DNA of 64,000 nucleotides from Ulva prolifera (lineage: Eukaryota; Chlorophyta; Ulvophyceae; Ulvales; Ulvaceae). Both the position numbers and the translations under genes were made by a program. How positions within the stretch are numbered: position 1 is the first letter of the stretch; each line of letters opens with the position of its first letter. The DNA lies in the NCBI GenBank assembly GCA_023078555.1, contig CM041198.1, forward strand, positions 4,015,354 to 4,079,353, read 5' to 3'. A model generated the notes under the pieces. The model saw nothing but the letters and a program-made list of their open reading frames with translations. It was not told the DNA's origin and ran no database searches. Positions 1-11,600 of this stretch are shown here, piece after piece.

Positions 1-171
1 GTACCTCTTGTATGCTCACCTGTGGCCAGCCCAACGAAATGGAACTCTGCAGGATTCCATATGGAAGGATGGAGGCCATCTGTGTTACCATCACTACGTG
101 CTGGCGCAGGCCAACAGGTCTCACAAGTTGAATTCGACGTTCAGGAGATATGCAGGCCACATGAAGAACAA

Positions 172-193
172 CCCCCCCCCCCCCCCCCCCCCC
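172..193 (+). repeat. Poly-C tract (22 C)
   Basis: Uninterrupted run of 22 cytosines. Similar C or G runs recur in this window (850-868, 1342-1371, 44956-44995, 58885-58906), so homopolymeric C/G tracts seem to be a genome trait. Confidence 0.9.
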
Positions 194-849
194 AGCCTTC
201 TGAAGCCCATCTTGGGCATGCGCTTCCTATCTGGAACGATTGGCAGGGCTCGCATAAATATGCAATGTGTGTGCACATGCGGCGTACACACGCGCGCCGC
301 AGGATACTCCACTGACCCCCTGGTCTATTGCACTCTGAGGCTGCCGGAGTTGGGTTGACCCGCTGGAACATGAAATGTGTATCAGACAAGGTTTACGTGA
401 TTGACACGGCCCCCTGGTCAGTGGATGCCCTTAGGGGCTCACGCCGGTGGAAGAGCTGCGCAGGTGGACGTGCTCGCTTCAAATCCGCCGGAGCCCTGTC
501 GGCGGAGGCGCTGCAATGGGTGGCAGTAACTCTGGAGCTTGACTGCCGGCAGTGCATGTTCCAGCATCATGTGTTCTACATTCCCATGACGATCCTGAGG
601 GACCCCGGACGCTAAGGAATATGGATTCGAGTTGCTTGCATGTGTCCGGACCAAACACAAAGGCACCATTCTTGCTGTGCATCCCAAGGACCCAGTCGGA
701 GATGTTGGTAGCACCGCCGAGGAAATGCACAAGCGCAGAAGGGCCACCGTTGACAGCTGGTGCCTTTATACGTCAGGCCCGCGTCTGGCTCCGGTGCACA
801 TCAGAACGGCCACACACGCCACGCCCGGAACGATGTCCCTAGTGTATGT

Positions 850-868
850 CCCCCCCCCCCCCCCCCCC
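850..868 (+). repeat. Poly-C tract (19 C)
   Basis: Uninterrupted run of 19 cytosines in non-coding sequence. Confidence 0.9.
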
Positions 869-1341
869 GAGCCCGAGACTACAGGTGGGTGTGTAAGCAG
901 ACCCAGCTGCAGTGAACAATCTGCCTATGCATGCATGCTGTGGTAATTACAAGACCGTCGCCATCCTAGGCCTGCATACTCAATCGTGCCGGCAACACCG
1001 GACGCGGCTGTACACGTGTGTGCTGCGTGTGCTGTGTGTGCTGCGGCAGCTTCACAATTGCAGACAAACAATTGCTCACTGGGGCTGCTACATTGCATGC
1101 ATGATGGTGTTTCAGCACAACACAAGGTGATCGGTCATTTTGCGTTGTAGAAGTTGGCTTTGGCTGTGTCCTCCAATGGGATGCATGCAAACCCAGAATT
1201 TTTCATACACTGCCCTCATGTTTGTCTGTATATAAGAAAAACTCACAAAGATGTAGTGCATGGCGATGGCTGAGTGTAATATTCGATCTAGGAAGGGGTT
1301 ACAGTGTACATCACAGTGTATATGCATGGCGGCCATGGGCA

Positions 1342-1371
1342 GGGGGGGGGGGGGGCAAGGGGGGGGGGGGG
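1342..1371 (+). repeat. Interrupted poly-G tract
   Basis: Fourteen G, then CAA, then thirteen G. It could form a G-quadruplex in single-stranded DNA or RNA. That is an inference from composition only. Confidence 0.85.
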
Positions 1372-2382
1372 CTGTGGTGGGGGCTGTGGTGTGTCCGTAG
1401 CTTCCTGTTCTCTATAAGACACCCAGGAGACTCTATCTTTTTGTGCGGCCTGCACATGCACCCACAGCCTCCAAATTGCAGTCCACTTTGCAGCCAGGAT
1501 TCTCGCATGTGGTCAATGGTGCATGTGTACTGTTATGACCAGCCTTGCCCATGCCGGTGCTGTGCAGTTGCTGTGTGTTACAAGGACAAAGCACGCAAGG
1601 CAGGTAGCACCGTGGGCAGCAACCAGGGGAACCGCATACTCCGCATTTGCTGTGCAGATGCTGTGCAGCAGGCTGCTCGCCTTGCACTTCACATACGCCC
1701 AGAGGCCCCACGTGCACCACGGTGACGCCTGTCTGGTTTCCTGACAAAGGTGAGAGATGAAAGCATGCGCATCTGCATTTAATATGGCTACTACTTCCAA
1801 TCTCCTTGACTTGACCATGACTTGGGCAATTCTTGCCAGTGGCCCTGCTGCTGCGGGGCCGTTGACCATGGATGCAAGGCCAGCTGTCACACCCGCCCCA
1901 GCAGCGCTCATGCATATGGTCTCACATGCATATGGTGTGTTCGTTCAGGCTGGCACTGCTCACAGCTCTCCCCCGCCCTGCTGGCTCTGGCCTTGCATCA
2001 TGTTTGGCACCGAGACACAGGGATAGAAACAGTCTTGCAGCTCCAATATGTAGCTACACAGAGTGAGTGCAAATGCAACAGTAAGCCCCCAGTTGCTGCC
2101 AGGGGAGTATCAGCCACGCAGCTGCAGCAGGCTTCAGGCCTGTAGCCCTTCTACCTGATCAGCTCTACCTGATTAAAAGTCCTGTCAGTTGGTCCAACAG
2201 TTAGTCCAAATCAAACTATAGGTAGCAGAGGTCAGGGTGCAGCAGGCTCGCCCTAGGTGTTGCAGCTACTATGTTGCAGCACGTTATGTCAGGCCATGTG
2301 TACAATTGAGTTGGAGGGTGTGAATGAGTATATCAGCCCTGCCAGCATCTGTTGCCGCACTGCCTGTGGCTGAAGCAGATCT

Positions 2383-2420
2383 CAATTTCGTTCTGTCTCT
2401 CGAGAGACAGAACGAAATTG
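2383..2420. repeat. 38-bp perfect palindrome
   Basis: Two 19-bp arms without spacer, centred on CTCGAG. The left arm is CAATTTCGTTCTGTCTCTC and the right arm is its exact reverse complement. It lies in gene-free sequence. It could be a hairpin-forming site or a remnant of a tiny inverted-repeat element; no function can be read from it. Confidence 0.9.
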
Positions 2421-5400
2421 ACTGCTGATCCATAAGTTTCACTTGACAGGAATCAGCAGCAGCCACTCTGAAGCCACACACAAGACAGCAGCCCCTATGG
2501 TAGTCAGGGGTGATTGACCTGCTCAGTCTCGGCCCGGCCCAGATACTGTGAGCCCAATTTAGGGGGCCTTACTCTGCAGCATCTTGTGCTCCACAGGTCA
2601 GTATCACCTGCCAGAAAGCAAGCTCCATCAGCCAACAGGCAGATCTGCTGTCACTACCTTCATGATTCTGGGATGGGTGGAGGCAGCAATGCCAGGGAGT
2701 GGCCGTGGAGACATCCGGGCGAGTGAACTTGTTCTGCCACATTTTCGAGTGGATGCACACCCGCCGGGCCACAAGTTCATGTCGGAGTTGAAACAGGTAC
2801 AGCAGGATCCTTCGTACGATGACGAGGCCTTGTTTGTATCCGTAAAAGAAGGTTACCTCATATGCAGCTGCCGTGAGAAATGGCCGTAGGAGGAAGTTGT
2901 GTCGGCTCATGTTGGAGCTGAGTAGACTCGTGGGATCGAGGCTTCGCTTGCATCCGAAATCGTGACACCTCTAGCCATGGCCGGCTCGTGTGCATTGGTC
3001 AACGTTGGATAGCCGAAGCCCACAGGGTACGAAGCCTGGACGAGCAGCTATATCTGGAGCTCGATCTTCCGGATATGTGTGCATCTGTGTGCGGAGGCGG
3101 AATGTAAGGCTGCAATGAATTCATGCAAAACTTTCCCGCGTGAGTATGAGTTTGAACAGCTACGCGAATCGTGAGGTTTCAAGGTCGCGCGTACGCGTGA
3201 GGCTGATGCACACATGCAGCGTACTGCGTAACGCGCGCGGCTTTACGAGACCTCGACCAGCCTCAATCGCTATCTCGAGATACGTACATAGTTTGCGTAA
3301 CCGATGACTACTTGAGGCGCACGGAGGCGCCGGTGCATGCGCGCGAGGCATCCAGGCCTGACTTCAGCATGCCAGCCCATGGCTGCAGCAGCGCGCATGA
3401 TGATCTATGAGATGGGTTGCAGCATGCTGCTTGTGCTGCAATCGACGCCCGGCCGCGGTGTACGGACGTCCGTCTGCAGACTGCACACGACGCCTGCAGC
3501 TTGCAGCTGGCCATGGTGCGCATGATATCACGATATCGTGGCGATGTGTGTTTACAAAAGAGTGAACGGAAGACCATGGCGGTGAACATGGCTCCGGCAG
3601 CACTGCTGCGCCCCCAGCGATGGCCACCCGCGGGTGAGGATGCTGGACCTCTGGATTCGCTGGAGTGCTTGATCATGCGCAAAGCCGGGGTACATGTGCG
3701 CGCATCTGAGACGACAGCGCCTGCTGCCCAAGCTTGCGCGGAACTCACTGCGCGCAGCCGTCAGGCTCCAAGCGTCAAGGTTTCCAAGTCTCTTTTTGAT
3801 GTTGCAGCGGATTAATGCGTGTGCAAAGCAGACAAACGCGGCGGTGGCGGGGTGGCACGGCCGCGTTGATGCCGCGCCTCGGCCCGTGCCATCGCGATGC
3901 ATCGCATGAATGTGGCAGATTAGGTACCCGTCACGAGCGAGCTCATGCATCGACCGCCTCGAGGCGCTCTCCCGAACGTACGAACTTGGCGCTGACGTCT
4001 GCGATCTGGTAGGTGTACTGTTCGAGAGGAAACATGGCGACTGCAGCCGCGCAAGCACGGGCGGGGTTTGACACATTCCTTCTTACAGATGAGCGAACCG
4101 GCCTATACACAAAACACAACACAAGCACCTCGCACTAAACAGCTCTTGCATACTCGCAGGCAGCGCCTCTTCAAGCTGCAGAGCATGGCACACCACCAGG
4201 GCCAAATCCGGCATGCGGGGCCGCGGTCGAAAGGAACGGTGTGGCAAAGTTTGGCTCGTCGCGGACACGACGTCACGCACAGCCCAGCAGCGAGGCGCGC
4301 TGCGACCCACACCCCGGACCCGACTGATCACCAGCTGCAGGGAACTAGCGCTCGGACGCTCACGCTGGGCGCTGTAGTGGCCACGGCGCATCCCCTCACG
4401 AGGCCTCGGGCGCGCATGTGGTGTGAATGTGTGAATTCCCCGACTGTAAAGTCCACCTTTGGTAAGAAATCCTGCACCGCCCGCGCGGACCGCGTGTAGC
4501 CGTGGCACAAACGTAACCGAAGCCAACAGCCTGAGATCGAGTGGAGTGTGTGTGCGCCTGCCAGGCGTGTGTGGTGGAGCAGGCTGTGCGCGATGCCGGG
4601 GCGCACAGGCAGCACCATGGGGCAGTCAGCTGCTGAGGGCACAGCGCAAGATTGCTGCCGTGGCTGCGAGGCCGGGTTGCCCTGTGCACGGCGTCTAGTC
4701 GCCGCGGAAGCGAGCACAGACGGCCGACACGTCGCTCAAACACGGCAATAATTATTGTTGCAGATGTTGGGCGGTCAGAAGCGCCTGGAAGTTGCTGGAG
4801 TGGCGTGCAGAGACAGGGCCGGCGGTCATGGCGAGCGAGCTTGAGTCGCATATGACGGCCGCTGAGGTCTATATAACATGAGCACGACTGCAAATTATGT
4901 ACTCAGTATGCAAGCCGCAAGTCACACGCGATCGGGCGTGGGTGGCGGTTCACTCGTGCCTTGAAGGCTTCGCGATCGCCGAGACAGCGTTGTTACCGGT
5001 GCGCCTGTTCGACCCACGGGGGTAACGCCCGGAGTTGAACGCCATTTTCCATCCTGGGCCAACTCCTTGGAACCATCGCGACATGCCAGTGGAGGAGGTG
5101 GGCGCACCTGCGCATGCATGGGCTATCACAGCCACAACGATCCGCACAGGTGCCTGGACGAGCGGTCCAATCGCGAGCCCGGGCCAGCTCCGGAGCAGGT
5201 GCACATCGGTGAGAAACAGCATGAAGTCCTATTGATGCTACCATGGCACTGTTTGACACATGTTCAAGTGCTGCAGGCGCTTGCTTGGCAATTGACTGGC
5301 AGGGCAGACTCCGAGGTGTAGCAAATTCAGCCGACCAAGCTTCAGCAGCGACAGATTTCAGCCAGGATTAGACTGTGAGGTCGCTAATGGCCGGATTTCT

Positions 5401-6200
5401 GGCTTCCGAGAGTCCAGGCGGGATCGCTCTGGGTCGGTGAAGGCTCGGGTACGTTCTGTTTATCGCAGCTGCAGCGGATGCACCAGCGTTTTGCGCGCGA
5501 CAAGGCCACGAGGCCTCGCCCAACCGGGATTAGACGCCTTTTATTTCCTTTATTCCGAAGGATTTCCAAATACCTCCTCCATGCTTGTTTACACGGACTA
5601 TGCAGTGATCGGAATGCCTGCACACGGGTAGTAAGCCGGGCCGTGTACACGTACATGTGTTGCGTGATTGCAGCTGACATCGCGCCTGCAGCAACTCACA
5701 GCATCCCGCCGGCCACGAGCCCGCCTGGCTTCCTGGTTGCAAGGAATACTCGTTTGTTCACGCTCTGGGCGCGTGGCGACCACTTCAGATTCGGGCGCGC
5801 TGTGCTTGCGCTGCAGGCTGCCCTGCGTCGCAAGCCTCCCGGTGACGGGCGGCATCTTGTCGCACAGGATGCATCGTTTTGGTGGACTTGCGCGCGTGTT
5901 GCTATGCCATGCATTCCGTGCCCGTCACAAATCATCACGACGCAGCTTTAGTCGTCCAGTGGTAACTGCGAACATGAATGACTGCGTGCAGAGTGCTGGT
6001 CTCCACTGTCGCGCCTGGCACGTTGCAGAGAGGTTTATTCTCAATTCTTCCGTCTGCGTTAGTTCCCTTTCGCCTGAATTTCCGGTGCATGCTCCCGTAC
6101 AGCATAGGTCGCGCAGTGCGCTGAACGGGCGGTCCCCTCGAACACCAGCGGCTGCTCTGCAGGCCTCCTCTTCATTTAATTATCATAGCTTGTAGCGTTT

Positions 6201-8580
6201 ATGAGCTCTGGTTCGAAGTCTAGGCCCCCGTGGCAGAGCGTGGGCAGCGGCGCGAAGGATGTGAAGGCGCTAAACGCTCGTCCGGCATGGCAGAGCGTGG
6301 GCGCAGGGCGAAGCGCCAGCAGCAGATCCACCAGCCCAGTCAAGCCACGAGATTCAACCAAGCGAGGTTCACAGAGCCCTACGCGGCTGCCTGCAGACTA
6401 CAACCGCTCACACACGCTGCATGCTTACGCCTCGGACACCGTCTCGTCCAGCACGGGCACCACCAACAACAGCGTGCTCACCGGTTCCAGCGCACAATCT
6501 CTCGACGAGGCTCCAGCAGCTGCGGCGAGGAAGGAGCAGCCAGGCAGTGCGGGCCGCGAACGCAGCACCGTTGCTCCGAAAACGCCTGTCCAACGCACGC
6601 CAGCTCCACGGAAACCAGCAGCGAGGACCACGGCTCCACGCACACCCGTCCCACGTACCCCAGGCCCACGCAGTCCTCAGCCCACCAAGCCCAACGTGAA
6701 GGCCACTTCCCATAGTTCCGACTCCAACAGGACGCCCAAGCGGCGAGGCACCTCGCGCCAGGCGCCCCGTCAGTCATCCGTCCGGCCGAAGGACAAGGAC
6801 GGCTGGGAGGCAGACTCGGAGGACAGTTTTACAGTCGTGGGAGTTGAGCCCAAGCCATGCATCTGGAGCGGTGACCAGGACTCGCACGAGGTGCGGAACG
6901 GCCATTGCCTGCAACCATTAGCTACCCCTCACAAATGCATGCATATAAAACTCCATCATGCCCCCTGCAGGGGCCTGCTGATGCACGCTGCCAGGGCTCA
7001 CCATTTCACCTTCCCTTTGCTCACGTCAGCAGCTGTAGTTCTGTGCTTGGCATATGCACTGCCTGGCCCCGCCTGCCTGCCCACCCGCACTCCTCTAGCC
7101 ACCTCCCAGCAGATCCCCCTGCCACCTGCATCTCACTCTCTCCTGCTCCATCATCTGCCCTGCCTGCCTGAACACTTTGTTCGGCTGAATTGCGGGCGAT
7201 CCCATCGCCCTGCCCACTCCCACTCGCGCGCATCCCAGATCGCATGCTCCCCGTCGACACATGCCCTCTCTGGTACAGCTTCCTCCCCCACGTCGCGGCA
7301 TTGTGGTGTTCCTCCGAACTTGTTACACCCGGGATGCATGTTGCTACCCTGGCTGCTAAATTAGCTCATGCCGGCGCGCAACCGCCTCGCCTCCCGTAGC
7401 CCCCACTGCAGCGCCCCCTCTCACCACTGACCCATGCGTGCAGAGCGACATAGGTGTCCTCGTCCCCGTCCTCCGCCCGCCCCTCACCGAACGCGGCGCC
7501 GCCTTTGCCGCGCTCTCTGACGCCTCATCCGCCGGCTCGCCCTCCCCCGCCGCGTCCCCCCGTGCCGCCTCTGCCTCCCCCTGCCGCTCCCCCCGCACCA
7601 ACATCCTCGACGATGACGACGCGCCCGGCTGCGAGCCCGCGGCTCTCCCCGCCGACCTCGAGTCCCTCAACTCCACCGTCACCACGATCCAGAAGGACCT
7701 CGCGTCGTTGCGGTCCTCCCTCTCCGGCCCGCGCCTCACCTCCAACCCCCTCTCCTCCCCCCTCTCCTCCCCGGCAGCCTCTGCGGCCCTGCCGCCTCCT
7801 GCAATCATGACCAACGCCTCCACCGCGTCCTCCGTCACGCGGCGGCGACAGGGGCTGCCGGCGCGCTCCCGCTCGGACCGCGCGCGCAAGGTCCCCCTCC
7901 CGCCAGAGCTCACGTCCGCCGGCCTCGACACGCATGCATTCAGCACCATCGGCAGCATGAGCGGCACGCTCAGCGAGAGCCCGGTGCGCAGCGCCGGGCC
8001 GGCGAATGCCGGCGGCGGCGTCAATGCCGGCGGCGCGGACCTCGCGCCGATGGCCACCGAGTCCTCCTTCGGCCTCTCGTGTGGCCTCCCCGGACTCTCC
8101 CACGAGGTCTGCGAGACGATCACCCACCTCACCGCCGCGGAGGTGATCCAGGAGAGCGTGACCGTCACGGCACTGTCGCTCCGCGACTGGCTCCTCCGCC
8201 CGACGCCGACGCCGTTCGACCCCGCGCTGACGCTGTATGGCGCTGCGGTGCACAACGCGCACGTCGCCGGCTGCGAGGTCCTCATCGGCGGCCTGCTCGC
8301 GGCGATCGAGGAGAACACGATCGAGCGCCCGCGCGGCCTGCCGAGCGGCTCGTGCCAGACCGCGTTCGGGGCGCGTGGCATCAGCAACAGCGACGCGGCG
8401 CGGACGGTGTTCCGGTCGATTGCGGAGTGGATCGGGGAGGTGTCGGAGCGCGCGGACAGGAGTCACGCGGCGGTGATGCAGGACCCACGGGCCCTGCCGC
8501 TGCTGAGCGTGCTGCGCTTCGAGGCGCTGCACCGCATCGGCGAGCCTGCGGTGCGCCACCGCACATCCGCCGATACCCTG

Positions 8581-8626
<46 letters not shown>

Positions 8627-11600
8627 ACAAGGCCGTGTGCGGCCGTGTGCGGTCGTGGCCCTAACCCACTGCATAGCGCGCATGGGTACCTCGGGGTGGC
8701 TTGGGGCCGGCGAGAGCTGTGTGTGCCGGTTGAAGTGCGGGGTGCCGTAGGCGATGCCGCGGCGTCGTGTCGCCCCTGGACAAGGGTCCGTGCTGTGCCA
8801 AGGCTTGCCCGGGCATGGCATTTGCGAGGCATGCATCGCGGCATGTGTTGTGGAGCAAGTCCCATGCATGTGCGCATGTGGTATGCTCGGCGCTTGTGTG
8901 CACTTCATGAGGTGGGAAGTGAGAAGCAAGCATGGCTGCCCACAGCAAACATGCCCAAGGCAAGCCTGTGGCCACCCCTGAGGTTGCCCAGCAGGCTTGC
9001 CTCAGCAGGCTTGCCTTGTCAGGCTTGTGTCCACTCAGACTTATGTTCCCAGGCACTACTCACCCCCCTCCCCCAGGGTTTTCACAGTCTGCCCAGGGTC
9101 TATGACTGATCACATGCATGACTGTCCATGCTGCTCACTTCCTGTGTACAGATTGTGGTGAGTGCCATGCATTTTGCCCATGAGTTATGGCTCTCTTGTC
9201 TCCTCACAAACCACCCACGAGCTGGCCACGGAAGTAGACAAATATCAACCCATCTGGAGGGAGATCCAGAGTCGGTGATGGGCCAAAGAGAGATGGACAT
9301 GGCTCAACATGGCTCCACAACACAACATGTGTGTGCAGGATGATGACGTCACAACCAGCGAGAGTGTGCGGTTGCAGACACGAAACCGCACGGAGCACCT
9401 CAACGCGACAGACATGCTCTACGTCCTCATCTCGGCCCTCTTCCCGGCCTTCCGCCACCTCGCCTCCCGCCACCCGGAGGCCGCCTCCCCGGCTGGCAGC
9501 CCGCTCCGCGGCTCCCCGCACGGTGGCGTCCCCACAGCCACCGCGTTTGACATTGCCAGTGAGGACGGCGACCCCGCGGCCTCCGCCAGCGCCGTCATCC
9601 AGACCGCACTGTCCTCCGCGAGCCTGTTCTCCATCCCCACAGAGGCGCTCCCGGACGTTGAGGAGTCGGGCGCGCTCGCGGCGGCCGCCGACGCGGCGCG
9701 CACCGAAAGCGGCGTTGCCCTCCAGGTGGACTCTGGGCCGGGCGCGATCAGCGGCGAGCCGGTGAGTGCGGTCGAGTCGCTCGGCATGGTCGGCAGTGTG
9801 ACGGAGTCGATGCCGTCATTCGCGGGGGGCTTCGGCTTCGGCGGCCTCGCCGGCGTGGCCCCCGCCCGCGCCGCACACGCCGACTCCGTTGCCTCGTGCA
9901 CCACCTCCGACAGCGGCGGCGCAGCCGCCGTCGGCGGCGGCGGCCGCAGCCGCGGTGGCGGTGGCGGTGGCGGTGGCGGCTCCGACGGAATCTCGCAGGA
10001 GGCGCTGACAGGCGCGCTGCTGCGGCTGCTGAGCCGCGACGGCGGCGGCGAAGCCGCCGCCAGTGACGCGCCACAGTCAGAGGCCGACGTTATCGGTGCG
10101 CTGCGGCAGCTCGCGTCAGAGCGCGTGCAGCAGAGCCGCGGCGACCCGGCGGGCAGCAGCGTGCCGCCGGCCGCGATGTTCCTCGAGGGCCACCCGATGA
10201 CGGAGGAGGCGCGGACGGCGCAGGCGGCGGAGGTCGACAAGCTGCTGCAGAAGCCTGAAGTGATCAAGGTGCTGACGCAGCTCGCGTCCAACGCGGCCGT
10301 CGACCTCTCTGGGCAGCACATCCAAGCCGCCATCTCCCGGAGCGAGGCGGTACGAATCCAACAAACTGATCAAACCTCCCCCGCCCACTTCTCCCCACCC
10401 CTCTTCCATCGCACCACACGGCCCTGCATGCACCCCCTGCTGTAAGCACGCCTGCCATACAGTCATCTCGTCGCCCATCAGTCAGACCCTATGCTGTCTG
10501 TCGCGCACACACCACGCCTGTCTATTTTAGTGCCTCATGCTGCGGTGCTGATAGTTTGCACAGAGAGCAATTCTCTTCGTACACTACTTGATTAGGCTGT
10601 GAGTGGTTCAGGGAGCGGGGCACCCCTCACAACACGGTGCGCAGGCACGTGAGTACCGTGAGAAGCACCGAGCGATTTGTTCTTGTGTGTTCTTGTGTGA
10701 AAAATCCGTGGTGTAGGTGCCCCCATGCCGCCTCATGCTGAGCCACAAGTAACTTGTAGCACTGAGAGCACAGACTGGTTGCATTGTGGTCTTGCTTTCA
10801 GGGCGGGCGGGTGGCATTACACACTCAAATGAGACATCTCATCAAACACATCATCTCGCCTGTCTTTGGGCATCACACAGGCTTGCACCTCACATCCTCA
10901 GCCCATATATGGGCCAGCCTCGTGGGCAATGACTGATTGCGTGATGGCGTGTGAACCCGGGGATGACCAAGCACCCCACTTTTTAGTGAGCCAGTCCTGA
11001 GAATTCCAGCATTTACCGGGATTGTGCCCTCTCGGCTCATCCCGGGAGGCAGCTTGCAGCCAGCTGTGAGAGCATTACACATTCCACACACGCGGGAACA
11101 AGGCCGCGCTTGTGGGGGCCTGTGGGGTGCTGTCGCTGTTGCCTCGATTCAGCTGCTATAAGTACTACCCCAGTGCTTGCTCCCCACCCCCATTGTGCCC
11201 GCAAAGTGCCCTTGGTACTACCGGGCCAACCTGTTTGTCCCGGTCCACAGCCACCACAGCAACCCGCTGCCACGCACCGTTGTCTCTACACACGTACCGC
11301 TGCACAAATATAGCTCTGTCTCCTGTTTAAACAAAGCCGTTCGTGTCGAGGTCACCTCCACTATGGAGAGCATGCTTGTTCCCTCCATGCTGGCACCCAC
11401 CTGTCTGCCCGCTTTGCCTCCCCGCAAGGCCAGCCCGACCTTTCAGCAAGTCTTTGCTGATTCGTTCACACAACAGGTCCGTGCTGACCGTTCAGCAAAG
11501 GATGCAGCCTTTGAGTTCCAGGCATTGCTGGGCCTGTGGCACCTCGTGGACAATGACCTCGGGTGTTGCATCAAGATTGCTACTGAGAGCTTAGTACGCC

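Larger units (their letters stand above)
1..6200. other. Intergenic region, no supported gene
   Basis: About 6.2 kb without a gene I can defend. Open frames are short, overlap on both strands and have no recognisable domain. Visible content is a 22-C tract, a 19-C tract, two G tracts and a 38-bp palindrome (listed separately), with many scattered ATGCAT/GCATGC hexamers. Base composition is mixed and lacks the strong GC-rich third-position pattern of the exons at 7444-8550 or 13283-15160. A small protein-like frame on the minus strand around 479-730 is discussed among the rejected items. A non-coding RNA could be missed. Confidence 0.5.

Noticed and set aside
479..730. Minus-strand protein-like frame (contains GAFVFGPDTCKQLESIF)
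   Set aside because: Reads like protein for about 40 residues and could end at a GTCCGG donor near 598, but no partner exon, domain or start is visible. It could be an exon of a gene reaching outside the window.
7525..8877. Very long minus-strand open frame
   Set aside because: Shadow of the GC-rich plus-strand exon 2. It is Arg/Ala-rich with no domain and runs through the TG repeat.
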